From positions 2,252,905 to 2,316,904 of the forward strand of contig NZ_AP017378.1 in assembly GCF_003966735.1 (NCBI RefSeq): DNA of 64,000 nt, written 5' to 3'. The stretch is from Desulfovibrio ferrophilus. Its GTDB lineage: Bacteria; Desulfobacterota; Desulfovibrionia; Desulfovibrionales; Desulfovibrionaceae. Under the pieces are notes generated by a model. The model had not been told where the DNA came from. It did not search any database and saw only the letters and a list, made by a program, of their open reading frames with translations. This document shows positions 49,239 to 57,390 of this stretch, piece after piece. Every line of letters begins with the position of its first letter. Positions within the stretch are counted from its first letter, which is position 1. The translations under genes were made by a program, and so were the position numbers.

Positions 49239-49691
49239 ATGAAACTGTTCAGCACATCCTTTGACGAAGGCGCCGCCATTCCCATCCAGTATACCTGCGA
49301 CGCCAGCGACTTCTCTCCCGCCCTTGAGTGGGAAGATGCGCCCGAAGGCACCAAGACCTATGCCCTGATTTGTGACGACCCCGATGCTCCCGCCGGAACA
49401 TGGACCCATTGGCTCATCTACGGCATCCCGGGCATCGCCTTCCGCCTTGCGGCCAAGATTCCCGCTCAGGCTGAGCATCCCTCGGGCCTGCGCCAGGGCC
49501 TGAACAGCTGGAATCGCATCGGTTACGGCGGCCCCTGTCCTCCCAGTGGAACACACCGCTATTTCTTCACCCTCTATGCTTTGGACTGCGATCTGGACCT
49601 GGCTCCCGAGGCCAGACGCGAAGAACTGGAGCAGGCCATGGAAGGACACGTCCTGGCTTCGGCCCAGACCATGGGCACCTACACCAGATAA
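49239..49691 (+). CDS. YbhB/YbcL-family PEBP-like protein
   Basis: A 150-residue member of the Raf-kinase-inhibitor-like (phosphatidylethanolamine-binding) family. The ligand-site motifs are ALICDDPDAPAGTWTHWLIYGIP and YGGPCPPSGTHRYFFTLYALD. Bacterial members have no established role. It probably shares a transcript with the DUF6125-like gene, since the gap is 5 bp. Confidence 0.92.
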   Translation: MKLFSTSFDEGAAIPIQYTCDASDFSPALEWEDAPEGTKTYALICDDPDAPAGTWTHWLIYGIPGIAFRLAAKIPAQAEHPSGLRQGLNSWNRIGYGGPCPPSGTHRYFFTLYALDCDLDLAPEARREELEQAMEGHVLASAQTMGTYTR

Positions 49692-49709
49692 CCCCTTCCC
49701 AAACATTTT

Positions 49710-49752
49710 CAGCCGCCCACGCATCCCTGGTGTGTGGGCGGCTGTTTCTTTA
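49710..49752 (+). terminator. Terminator after the PEBP-family gene
   Basis: CAGCCGCCCAC pairs with GTGGGCGGCTG, then TTTCTTT. It lies 18 bp past the stop. Confidence 0.8.
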
Positions 49753-49804
49753 CCTTCCTTTCTGATACTCTGGGCAAACGATTCATTCCCTGCCCGGAGG
49801 TCCC

Positions 49805-50575
49805 ATGCCCCACCATCGCACCCTGGTTTTGTGCCTGGCACTGGCTGTCCTGCTTGCTGGCTGCACGCGAATACCGACAACCCTAAGCCCCGTGCCCGAA
49901 GCGCTGCCCGACGAGGCATCCGCCTATCCACCCGATGCCATTCATGCCATGCGGGGCATCATTGGGCACTTACAGGGTGAGACCTTGCGCGGGACACGGT
50001 TCACACCCGAGGCACACCACGCTCTTGCCGCCCACGGCTTCCATTACTCCGGTTTCCGGGTCACACACCACCGGCTATTGCGCTACGCTGCACGAGCAGA
50101 TGGCCCCACAGGGCGCACCACCAGCGGCGCAGCGACACTCTCCGACAGCAACGGACGCCGGGCAGGAATCGTTTACAGCTCAATATACACGGTGGATGAG
50201 AACGGGGTGAATATCGACATGGCCCAGGTCACTCCCATCTATACCAGAACCCCTGTCATCAGAGTCTTCCTGGTGCCCAAGGACGGCTTGCCCGCCCCTG
50301 CCGCCACCTGGACCGAAACATACAAGACCATGCGTAGATTGGATTCCATGCCCGAAGGAGGGCTGGAGGATGCCCGTCCGCTGGACACCCACGCCTTGGC
50401 CGTCTTCGTACTGGATCGTACAGCCCCTGATGCGGATGTGCAGTTGTCCCTGGATATCCCGGAACTCAAGCGCATCCTGCCCATCGTCAGGCTGAAATCA
50501 GATGACTACCGCGACTATGATGGCTGGCGGGTGGCCATTGTTCGGGTCAACCCTGCCATGCAGGCAGGTCTGTAA
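49805..50575 (+). CDS. Predicted lipoprotein of unknown function
   Basis: A 256-residue protein with a type II signal peptide: a basic start, a hydrophobic core and the lipobox LLAGC with Cys near residue 20. The mature part has no motif I recognise. It is moderately Arg- and Asp-rich and looks like a mixed alpha/beta periplasmic domain. CGGAGG lies 4-5 bp before the ATG. It stands alone between a terminator and repeat copy F. Confidence 0.75.
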   Translation: MPHHRTLVLCLALAVLLAGCTRIPTTLSPVPEALPDEASAYPPDAIHAMRGIIGHLQGETLRGTRFTPEAHHALAAHGFHYSGFRVTHHRLLRYAARADGPTGRTTSGAATLSDSNGRRAGIVYSSIYTVDENGVNIDMAQVTPIYTRTPVIRVFLVPKDGLPAPAATWTETYKTMRRLDSMPEGGLEDARPLDTHALAVFVLDRTAPDADVQLSLDIPELKRILPIVRLKSDDYRDYDGWRVAIVRVNPAMQAGL

Positions 50576-50705
50576 CGCCTTTTCAAAAAGCGGAACAAAA
50601 AAACAGCCCTGCATTGCTCTGTAGGACTGATTTGAAATTGCCACGACAGGCGAGGGGGGGGACCAACTTCATGGGTACTCCCCCATCTTCCTCCCTGACA
50701 CCGGA

Positions 50706-50831
50706 CAGGCGATTCAAAAGCGCATGAATGCCAGGCGCAAAACGAGATCAAAACCGACGCCTATTCCCATATCGACGAGGATTCGTTCTCGCCGACGCAA
50801 TGAAACAGAAACGCGTTTTTTCAAATGCCTG
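50706..50831 (+). repeat. Imperfect-palindrome repeat element, copy F (overlaps a gene 3' end)
   Basis: About 126 bp. Outer arms CAGGC / GCCTG with a two-base mismatch next to them (CAGGCGATT against CAGGCATTT), then C and an A4/T6 run. AGGCGC is at 50733. The apical hairpin (50758-50777) and middle stem (CGAGA / TCTCG) are the most decayed of the set. Its right arm encodes the last three codons and the stop codon of the racemase gene on the other strand. Confidence 0.65.
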
Positions 50832-51519
50832 ACAGCGCAAAGTCCACGGCGGCCAGAGCATGCAGGGTGGTGGTGTCGTGCAGGGGCAAGGGAGAATCCT
50901 GCGGGCCAACCAACAAGGGGATTTCAGTACATCCAAGCACCACGGATTGCGCCCCCCGGGAGGCAAGATCAGCGATGACCTCCACGTATTTCGTACGCGA
51001 TTCATCACGAAGCTCACCCTTCACGAGTTCTTCGAAGATAATGCGATCCACTTCGCCTCGCTGGGTCTGGTCCGGCACGAGCACTTCGATGCCGTGGTGC
51101 TCCGCCAACCTGCCCGCATAGAAATCAAGCTCCATGGTAAAACGCGTTCCCAACAGTCCCACCCTGGTCTGCCCGGCGGCCTTCACGGCGTGGCCTGCTG
51201 CATCGGCAATGTGAATCAAGGGCACGGAGAGTTCCTCCTGCACCTGCGCAGCCACATTGTGCACGGTGTTGGTGCAGATGAGGACACAGTCGGCTCCCTG
51301 ATCGACCAGCCCGCGGGCTGCTCGCCCCACAACCCCGGCCAGGCCATCCCAGTCACCACCACACATCAGATCGTAAATATTCTGGAAGTCAAAGGACCGC
51401 ATCAGGATATCGGCGGAGTGCACCCCTCCCAGGCGTGAAGCCACCTCGCGGTTGATAATGCGGTAATATTCCACACTGGATTCCCAGCTCATGCCTGCCA
51501 GCAGTCCGATGCGCTTCAT
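50821..51519 (-). CDS. Aspartate/glutamate racemase family protein
   Basis: A 232-residue racemase of the Asp/Glu/hydantoin family. The two catalytic Cys are in CTNTVHNVA (~75) and LGCTEIPLLV (~193). The N-terminal phrase MKRIGLLAGMSWESSVEYYRIIN is typical of aspartate racemases (RacX/YgeA-like). Substrate range is uncertain. The ATG at 51519 has GGGAGG 5 bp upstream. The last residues (Ser-Gly-Ile-stop) are contributed by repeat F. Confidence 0.88.
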   Translation of the reverse strand: MKRIGLLAGMSWESSVEYYRIINREVASRLGGVHSADILMRSFDFQNIYDLMCGGDWDGLAGVVGRAARGLVDQGADCVLICTNTVHNVAAQVQEELSVPLIHIADAAGHAVKAAGQTRVGLLGTRFTMELDFYAGRLAEHHGIEVLVPDQTQRGEVDRIIFEELVKGELRDESRTKYVEVIADLASRGAQSVVLGCTEIPLLVGPQDSPLPLHDTTTLHALAAVDFALSGI

Positions 51520-51682
51520 GGTCGCCTCCCTAGGTCCGGTCATTAAAATATACCGTCTGTATGCCGAGCTATCTTAGGCATTTCAAGGACTCCACCGCAA
51601 TGGCCTAAAAGGGAGCAACCACCTACAGCGACTCGCGGGAAGTACGTGATATGGGAACGAAGTTCCGCACTCCCACCTCCCC

Positions 51683-51807
51683 TAGTCGCTTCAAAAGGGT
51701 GTGGAGGGTAGGCACGAGTTCAAAGCAAGCCCGACGCCTACACGGACGTAGGCGAGGGTTTGTTTTGAACGAAGCAACACCGCAGACGCGCCTTTTTCAA
51801 GCGACTA
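51683..51807 (+). repeat. Imperfect-palindrome repeat element, copy C
   Basis: The best-preserved 125-bp copy. Perfect 9-bp outer arms TAGTCGCTT / AAGCGACTA, a C:C mismatch, AAAAGG / CCTTTTT. The AGGCGC box reads AGGCAC at 51710. The middle stem GTTCAAA / TTTGAAC continues through GU-compatible pairs, and the apical hairpin CGCCTAC-ACGGAC-GTAGGCG is at 51735-51754. The right box reads CAACACCGCAGACG. It ends 2 bp from the stop codon of the gate-domain gene. Confidence 0.85.
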
Positions 51808-51809
51808 AA

Positions 51810-52769
51810 TTAACCAAGAAAGTAGTAGCCGATGCCGACAAGAATCACCGCCGCCACGCGCAGGGTCTGATTCACCGCGATGAGCCGCAGCGCAATACGC
51901 GGCTTGAAGATACCCGCATAGTATGGAAACTGGTGCCTGAATGCTCTCATGGGCGAAGACAAAACGTTGCCCAAAAGAAGCGCCAATACAATCTCACGCG
52001 TTGTCAGGCTGCCATCGGCCAACAAAGCTCCGGCAGTGGCCAATCCTGCGGTGAATTCGGCAGCGACATGAAACACCACAATGCCCAGAGCCTGTGGTGG
52101 CAGCCAGGAGAACACGCTGACGTGCTCGGCCATGAACTGTTCCATGGCTGTGAAACCGCCCAATTTGTTGATAAAGAAAATCAGAATATAGATGGGCACG
52201 GTGATCCGCAGAATCTTGTGAATACGCTTCTTGAAGCGTGACCAGGTGCGTTCCAGGGCCTCGCTCCAGCCACGACTTTTCTGCTCGTCCAGACGGCAGA
52301 CAACACAGCCCTCGGGCAATGGCGGTAACAACAGACGGCCCATAAACACAATGCAGACTGTACGCAGAAATGCGGCAAACAGGGTCAGCCCCACATAGGT
52401 CACCGCCGCATCGCCGATAAACGGCACGGTGATGAAAAACATGGTCGGCAGATGCAGAAAATAGGTAGGCAGGCTGTTGAACAGGTTGGAGAGCATCAAC
52501 TCCCGGTCCGAAAGCTTGCCCTGTTCATGGGCCTCGGCCAACATTGTGTTGGCCGTAATCCCGGAGAAAAAGGCCATGGAAAAGGCCGCGCCAGTAATAT
52601 CCTTCAGGCGAGCCACCGTGGTCAAAGGCTGAGCCAGTTTGGCCACGGCCCTGGTCCAGTTCAGGGCCTCGATGAGGTTACCCACCAGGACGCCCACGGA
52701 GATAAAGAAAATCAAACGAATGAGCGGCCAGCCAAGGCCGGTCCACAGCGTATGCAGATCAAATTCCAT
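51810..52769 (-). CDS. Nucleoside-recognition/gate-domain membrane protein
   Basis: A 319-residue polytopic protein with two gate domains: SVGVLVGNLIEALNWTRAVAKLAQPL / FFSGITANTMLAEAHEQGKLSDRELMLSNLFNSLPTYF and, in the second half, PPQALGIVVFHVAAEFTAGLATAGALL / LLLGNVLSSPMRAFRHQFPYYAGIF. This resembles SpmA/B-like and YjiH-type proteins whose substrates are unknown. A cytoplasmic loop with CVVC (~165) might bind metal. It lies 11 bp downstream of panB. Repeat copy C begins 2 bp after its stop. Confidence 0.8.
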   Translation of the reverse strand: MEFDLHTLWTGLGWPLIRLIFFISVGVLVGNLIEALNWTRAVAKLAQPLTTVARLKDITGAAFSMAFFSGITANTMLAEAHEQGKLSDRELMLSNLFNSLPTYFLHLPTMFFITVPFIGDAAVTYVGLTLFAAFLRTVCIVFMGRLLLPPLPEGCVVCRLDEQKSRGWSEALERTWSRFKKRIHKILRITVPIYILIFFINKLGGFTAMEQFMAEHVSVFSWLPPQALGIVVFHVAAEFTAGLATAGALLADGSLTTREIVLALLLGNVLSSPMRAFRHQFPYYAGIFKPRIALRLIAVNQTLRVAAVILVGIGYYFLG

Positions 52770-52780
52770 AGTTGCGGCGC

Positions 52781-53614
52781 CTACCCTTTGAGCTTTGCGA
52801 CTTCTTCGGCCGGCATGTCAAAGGAATGCTCAGGCCCGGGGAAGGCCCCGGCCTCCACATCCTCGCGATAGGCCTGCATGGCGGACACGGCAACCTTGCC
52901 GAGTTCGGCATAACGCTTCACAAACTTCGGGGTGAAGCGATCAAACAGACCAAGAACGTCATGGGTCACCAGCACCTGCCCATCGCAGTACGGTCCGGCA
53001 CCAATACCGATGGTCGGGATGGATACGGCTTCGGTGACCAGCTTTGCAATGGGGGCCGGAACGGCTTCAAGCACCATGCTGAAACAGCCGGCGTCCTCCA
53101 GCATGCGAGCCTCTTCCACCAGAGCCCGTCCAGCTTCGGCGGTCTTGCCCTGGACCTTGAATCCACCCAGCTTTGCCACACTCTGAGGGGTCAGCCCGAT
53201 ATGACCCATCACCGGAATATCCGCGGCCACAATGGCTTGAATACGACTCAGCATGCGCGCCCCACCTTCCAGCTTGATGGCGCTGGCGCGCCCTTGAGCC
53301 AGAAATCGTCCCGCATTGCGCACAGCTTCCTCATCAGAAGTCTGATAGGACATAAAAGGCATATCGCCCACGACCAGGGCCCGTTCTGTACCCCGGGAGA
53401 CGGCCCGGGTATGATGGATCATGGCATCCATACCCACCGCCAACGTATCGCGCTGCCCGAGCCCCACCATGGCCAGCGAATCGCCAACCAGAATCATATC
53501 CACACCACTGGCATCAGCTAATGCGGCCAGCACCGCATCATAGGCGGTGAGCATGGACAGCTTGCGACCGCCCTTGCAGGCAACGACACCAGGAACCGTT
53601 ATCTTGTCACTCAT
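52781..53614 (-). CDS. panB: 3-methyl-2-oxobutanoate hydroxymethyltransferase
   Basis: First committed step of pantothenate synthesis, linking to coaX in the window. The 277-residue TIM-barrel enzyme has LTAYDAVLAALADASGVDMILVGDSLAMV, GDMPFMSYQ, PVMGHIGLTPQS and the catalytic Glu region SMVLEAVPAPIA. The ATG at 53614 has AAGGAG 6 bp upstream; the upstream extension lacks homology. Confidence 0.96.
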   Translation of the reverse strand: MSDKITVPGVVACKGGRKLSMLTAYDAVLAALADASGVDMILVGDSLAMVGLGQRDTLAVGMDAMIHHTRAVSRGTERALVVGDMPFMSYQTSDEEAVRNAGRFLAQGRASAIKLEGGARMLSRIQAIVAADIPVMGHIGLTPQSVAKLGGFKVQGKTAEAGRALVEEARMLEDAGCFSMVLEAVPAPIAKLVTEAVSIPTIGIGAGPYCDGQVLVTHDVLGLFDRFTPKFVKRYAELGKVAVSAMQAYREDVEAGAFPGPEHSFDMPAEEVAKLKG

Positions 53615-53700
53615 TACGATCTCCTTATTTCCCGGCTCGTACAAGCGCGGGCGCATAGACTAACAGTCCGTGCACGCCGCTGACAAGCACCTCAACCCAC

Positions 53701-53736
53701 TGAAAAAGCCCCCCTCAATCGAGGGGGGCTTTTTCA
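53701..53736. terminator. Strong bidirectional terminator after the CI-like repressor gene
   Basis: A perfect 16-bp stem (TGAAAAAGCCCCCCTC / GAGGGGGGCTTTTTCA) with loop AATC. It separates the repressor transcript from panB. Confidence 0.88.
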
Positions 53737-53793
53737 GTCATTATCCCGGCAGGCACAGCCCTTCCCGTTGCTGTGCCAGTAAGAGATCACTCG

Positions 53794-54516
53794 CTAGACC
53801 TCTTGCATCATCCAGACCATGCGGCCCAGAATGCGGTCCTTGTATTCATCAAAGGTGAAATGCTGATCCGCATGACCTTCGTTCTCGGCCCGTAGCACAA
53901 AGCGTGTCTTGTCGGCTTCCAGGAACACACGCCGAACGACCAATCCCTCGAAGGGCAGCAGCACGCCGTAAATCTCTCCGGAAAGCACGGTGGTCTGATC
54001 ACGGTCCAGGCCGACATAAGCACCACGACGAATCATGGGCTCCATACCGCCACCGTCCATCTTGACCACGAGCAGCGACTTGCGATCAAACCCCTTGGGG
54101 ATGGTCAACTTGCCTGCGGGTACGGGCTTCCACTGTCCGGACTCGGAGGTGCCGCCAGCCATGGCATAATAGGAGACCACCTTGGCAGATGCCATGGGAT
54201 CACCATACGGAGAGGCTTCTTCACGCACGGTCTCTGACAGGGCAGGCTGATCAAAGGGCTGATAGCCTTCCTTGGTCTTGATGTAGCGGGGACCGCGGCC
54301 ATAGGCCAACCAATCGGGATTCAAACCGAACTCGCGAAAAAGAGTAAGATACCAATCAGCGGGCACGGAGTCCCTGCGTTTGGCATCAGAAATACTGGAC
54401 TGGCGAATGCCAAGTACTGCTGCGAGTTCAACCTGAGTCCTGGTTCCCGTTGCTTCCTTGATACGATCCACGACAGGGCCAAATCCTTCCCCGTACTTCT
54501 TACCTGACTTTCCCAT
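53794..54516 (-). CDS. CI-like repressor with degenerate S24 peptidase domain
   Basis: A 240-residue phage-repressor-type regulator. An N-terminal HTH (TQVELAAVLGIRQSSISDAKRRDSVPADWY) of the Phage_CI_repr type is joined by a linker (~85-125) to an S24/LexA-like domain (~126-238). The catalytic Ser is replaced by Gly in DGGGMEPMI (usual form DGDSMEP), and the Lys position reads Arg in LVVRRVF. It should therefore dimerise and bind but not cleave itself. AAGGAA precedes the ATG. It is divergent from the small HTH protein; no phage structural genes are near. Confidence 0.82.
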   Translation of the reverse strand: MGKSGKKYGEGFGPVVDRIKEATGTRTQVELAAVLGIRQSSISDAKRRDSVPADWYLTLFREFGLNPDWLAYGRGPRYIKTKEGYQPFDQPALSETVREEASPYGDPMASAKVVSYYAMAGGTSESGQWKPVPAGKLTIPKGFDRKSLLVVKMDGGGMEPMIRRGAYVGLDRDQTTVLSGEIYGVLLPFEGLVVRRVFLEADKTRFVLRAENEGHADQHFTFDEYKDRILGRMVWMMQEV

Positions 54517-54561
54517 TCACATTCCTTCCCTATCGTTTCCCGGGTTTCCTTAAATTGGCTA

Positions 54562-54591
54562 TTGACAGCTACTTCGCCTAACTTATATAGA
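54562..54591 (+). promoter_or_regulatory. Promoter of the small HTH gene, implying a leaderless transcript
   Basis: TTGACA (54562-54567), then TATATA at 54584 (16-bp spacer) or TATAGA at 54586 (18 bp). Transcription would start near 54595-54600, at or a few bases before the ATG at 54600. No ribosome-binding site is present. Confidence 0.6.
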
Positions 54592-54599
54592 CTCTAGCA

Positions 54600-54875
54600 A
54601 TGACTACTCAAATAAAAGAAACAAGTAAAGTACTTGAATCAAATGTCCCATCTCGTCAAGCCAAGCTGCGCGCCTGGCTTGTGCTCAACGGGTACACTAT
54701 GGGTGGCCTTGCCAGATTGCTCGGGGTTCACCCCTCGATGATCACCCGTATTGTAAAGGGAGAAACCGCTCCTGCCAAGCGCATCCAGCAATTAGCGGAA
54801 ATCGGAGTCCCCGAGGATCTCTTGCCTATCCCATCCCGACCGCCAGGGCGACCACGTGGAACAAAAAACAAATAA
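54600..54875 (+). CDS. Small HTH protein with AT-hook-like tail
   Basis: A 91-residue DNA-binding protein. The HTH (YTMGGLARLLGVHPSMITRIVKGETAPAKRIQQLAEIGVP) is of the Cro/CI type. The C-terminus RPPGRPRGTKNK matches an AT-hook, which would add minor-groove binding. It is divergent from the CI-like repressor, the arrangement of a phage genetic switch, though the rest of a phage is absent. It has no Shine-Dalgarno sequence. The target is unknown. Confidence 0.75.
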   Translation: MTTQIKETSKVLESNVPSRQAKLRAWLVLNGYTMGGLARLLGVHPSMITRIVKGETAPAKRIQQLAEIGVPEDLLPIPSRPPGRPRGTKNK

Positions 54876-55213
54876 CGAGCCGGCCCTCCCCACGAGAGAG
54901 CGCGCCCAACGATTCATCAAAACAGGTATTGCGTGGAAGTCTAAGGCAAAACGACACGCCCTCAGGAATTGTTGGCAACCCAACGAGAACGCAAGTCGAA
55001 AGCCTTCGCCTGCCATTCCCCAACCTATTTCAATTCCCCTCAGTGCGACTTGAGACACCCGCATAATGAATACAAGGTCTACCCTTGTCAACGACATTTC
55101 CTAGTAAGATGATCGGTATTGTCGGGATAAATATCCATAACCCCCAGTAGACACCCAACTTTCAATACACAAAAAAAATTCTGCATCATATATTGCATCT
55201 TCAATGCAGCATC
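54876..55213. other. Intergenic stretch without a recognisable gene
   Basis: This is the longest gap in the window without a gene or repeat copy. It is less GC-rich than its surroundings and has repeated TGCATC words near 55185-55210. A 65-codon frame (54856-55053) has no recognisable features and overlaps the HTH gene. The local base composition and the CI-like switch beside it may mark the edge of an old insertion, but I see no attachment site. Confidence 0.4.
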
Positions 55214-55248
55214 AAAAAAGCCCGCCCCCGAAAAAGGAGCGGGCTTTG
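55214..55248 (-). terminator. Terminator of the hflK-hflC operon
   Basis: AAAGCCCGC and GCGGGCTTT form the stem; on the minus strand it runs into six T residues. It lies about 28 bp beyond the hflC stop. Confidence 0.85.
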
Positions 55249-55275
55249 CATTCTACATGCTCAACAACAAACCAT

Positions 55276-56127
55276 CTACCTCAGATACTTAAAGAACTCG
55301 CTCTTCGGTGTCAGGATAACACGAGTATTACCCATCAAGCTCTTCTCGTAGGCTTCCATGCTTCGCTTAAAGGCATAGAACTCCGGAGACTGGTTGAGGG
55401 CCTTGGCATAGATGGCAGTCGCCTGACCGTCGCCCTGACCCTGCAGCATGGCAGACTCGCGCTCGGCTTCGGCCAGGATGAGCGCCCTGTCCTTGTCGGC
55501 ATTGGACTTGATCTTGGCCGACTCTTCCCGACCTTCGGAACGATACTGCTTGGCCTGGCGTTCACGCTCGGCACGCATCCGGCCAAAGATGGCCCGTTCG
55601 TTCTCCGTGGGCAGATCCGTGCGCTTGATACGCACATCGACAATCTCGATACCGTAGTCCTTGACCAGCTCGGAGGCCCGGGCGGACACTTCATGCATGA
55701 TCTGACCACGTTTCTCGGCCACAACCTCGATCAGGGTATACCCACCGAGAGCCACACGCAGCTGGGCGTAGACGATATCGTCAAGCCGAGCCAGTGCACC
55801 CCGCTCGTTGCGCACGGTACGGTAGTACTGCAGCGGATCAACAATGCGATATTTGGTGAAGTTGTCCACGATCATGTTCTTCTTATCCTTGGTCAGGATC
55901 TCCTCGGGGCGGGCGTCATACTCCAGCACCCGGGAATCGAAGAACAGCACATTCTGGACAAACGGTTTCTTGAAATGCAGTCCGGGGAGCATGACGCCGC
56001 CCACAGGCTTGCCCAATTGCAGGACAATGGCCTTTTCGGTCTGGTCCACGGTGTAAAGACTCTGAGTCACGAAAACAAAGCCCAACACGAGCACAGCAAG
56101 GAGGATTCCAGCCTTCTTTCCTGGCAT
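55276..56127 (-). CDS. hflC: HflC, FtsH protease modulator
   Basis: A 283-residue SPFH/band-7 protein anchored by one N-terminal membrane helix (~7-25) and facing the periplasm. It forms a large ring complex with HflK that encloses the FtsH protease. The SPFH core has YTVDQTEKAIVLQLGKPVGGVMLPGLHFKKPFVQNVLFFDSRV; a long helix with GQGDGQATAIYAKALNQSPEFYAFKRSMEAYEKSL follows. The start codon overlaps the hflK stop (TAATG). Confidence 0.95.
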   Translation of the reverse strand: MPGKKAGILLAVLVLGFVFVTQSLYTVDQTEKAIVLQLGKPVGGVMLPGLHFKKPFVQNVLFFDSRVLEYDARPEEILTKDKKNMIVDNFTKYRIVDPLQYYRTVRNERGALARLDDIVYAQLRVALGGYTLIEVVAEKRGQIMHEVSARASELVKDYGIEIVDVRIKRTDLPTENERAIFGRMRAERERQAKQYRSEGREESAKIKSNADKDRALILAEAERESAMLQGQGDGQATAIYAKALNQSPEFYAFKRSMEAYEKSLMGNTRVILTPKSEFFKYLR

Positions 56128-57194
56128 TACTTCTTTCCTCCTTCAATCTTCTGCCTTCGATCAAGCGGCAGGTAGGGCAGAACCGAGCCCGCAGCATCAT
56201 CACTAATGATGACCTTCTCCATATCCGGATTGGAGAGAATCTTCTCCATGGTCTCCAGATACAGACGCTTGCGGGTCACGTCCTTGGCCTTGTTGTATTC
56301 GCGCAACACGGACAGGAACTTGTCGGCTTCACCCTTGGCGACCCTGATCCGGGTCTCCTTATAGGCAGCGGCCTGATTGATCAGAACAGCCGCCTGACCA
56401 CGGGCCTTGGGCATCAGATCGTTGCGGTAGGCATCGGCCTCGTTGATGAAGCGGCTCTTGTCCTCACGGGCAGAGGCCACGTCCTTGAAGGCATCGATGA
56501 CTTCCTTGGGCGGATGGACATCCTGAAGCTGAACAGCCAGCACGTTGATACCGCACTCGTACTTGTCCAAAATGGACTGGAGTTGCAAACGGCATTCGTT
56601 CTGAATTTCCAGCTTGCCGGTCGTCAGCACCGCGTCAATCTTGTTGTAGCCCACAACCTCGCGCATGGCCGCCTCGGCCACGGACTTGACCGTGTTTTCC
56701 TGGCCCTTCAGATTGAACAGATACTTGGCAGGGTCCTTGATCTTGTACTGCACGATGAACTGCACATCCACGATGTTCTCGTCACCGGTCAGCATCAGGG
56801 ACTCTTCGGGAGTCAGACGCGAATTCTGAGTGAACTCGCTACGCCCCAGGCTCATGAAACCAACTTCCACGCGATGAACCTTGGTCACCTGCGGCTTGAG
56901 TACGGATTCAAAAGGAGCTGGCCAGTGATAATGCGGCCCAGGTTCCGTCTGGCTGCTGTACGCGCCGAAGCGTTTGACCACGCCGACCTCGTCAGGGCCT
57001 ACGATGTAGATACCCGACGCCAGCCAGAGGAGCACCAGCACCCCAAGCAGTATCTTCCAACCGGGGAATCCGAAATTCTTAAACCTGTCAAAATTAACGT
57101 TCAAGTCGCCCAGATTCGGCCCATTGGGGCCTCCTGGGGGTCTCTGCCGACGTTGCTGTAATTTTTCCCAATCCCAATTCATAATAGCATCCAT
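56127..57194 (-). CDS. hflK: HflK, FtsH protease modulator
   Basis: A 355-residue SPFH protein with a Gly/Pro/Gln-rich cytoplasmic N-terminus (WEKLQQRRQRPPGGPNGP), one membrane helix (~46-66; ILLGVLVLLWLASGIYIVGPDE) and a band-7 domain (GVVKRFGAYSSQTEPGPHYHWPAPFES, TGDENIVDVQFIVQYKIKDP). It pairs with HflC in the same operon. The start is the first Met; a Met four codons later is possible. Confidence 0.95.
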   Translation of the reverse strand: MDAIMNWDWEKLQQRRQRPPGGPNGPNLGDLNVNFDRFKNFGFPGWKILLGVLVLLWLASGIYIVGPDEVGVVKRFGAYSSQTEPGPHYHWPAPFESVLKPQVTKVHRVEVGFMSLGRSEFTQNSRLTPEESLMLTGDENIVDVQFIVQYKIKDPAKYLFNLKGQENTVKSVAEAAMREVVGYNKIDAVLTTGKLEIQNECRLQLQSILDKYECGINVLAVQLQDVHPPKEVIDAFKDVASAREDKSRFINEADAYRNDLMPKARGQAAVLINQAAAYKETRIRVAKGEADKFLSVLREYNKAKDVTRKRLYLETMEKILSNPDMEKVIISDDAAGSVLPYLPLDRRQKIEGGKK

Positions 57195-57390
57195 TAAGTT
57201 CTCAGGCTTGTGTGGTCAAGGCACAAAGGCCCTTTCCACCCGAAACCTTTCGTCTTTTACCCGATATAAACCTGTGGTACACAGCGTCCACACTGAAAAG
57301 CGGCTTGATAAATCCCACGTCGGGGTTTAATCCTTATAAATAGGATAACCTTGCCCGACAATGATAACGTTATATCACACGGGAGGATAG

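Noticed and set aside
53794-54875. Prophage
   Set aside because: Only a CI-like repressor and a divergent small HTH gene are present. There are no integrase, structural, lysis or attachment-site signatures in the flanking genes, which are housekeeping.
54856-55053. 65-codon frame downstream of the HTH gene
   Set aside because: It overlaps the HTH gene, starts with GTG without a ribosome-binding site and has a composition unlike a folded protein.
57340-57380. Near-palindrome TGATAACGTTATATCA before the phosphohexomutase as an operator
   Set aside because: It has an extra base in one arm, and no regulator or matching second site was found. It could be incidental A/T-rich promoter sequence.
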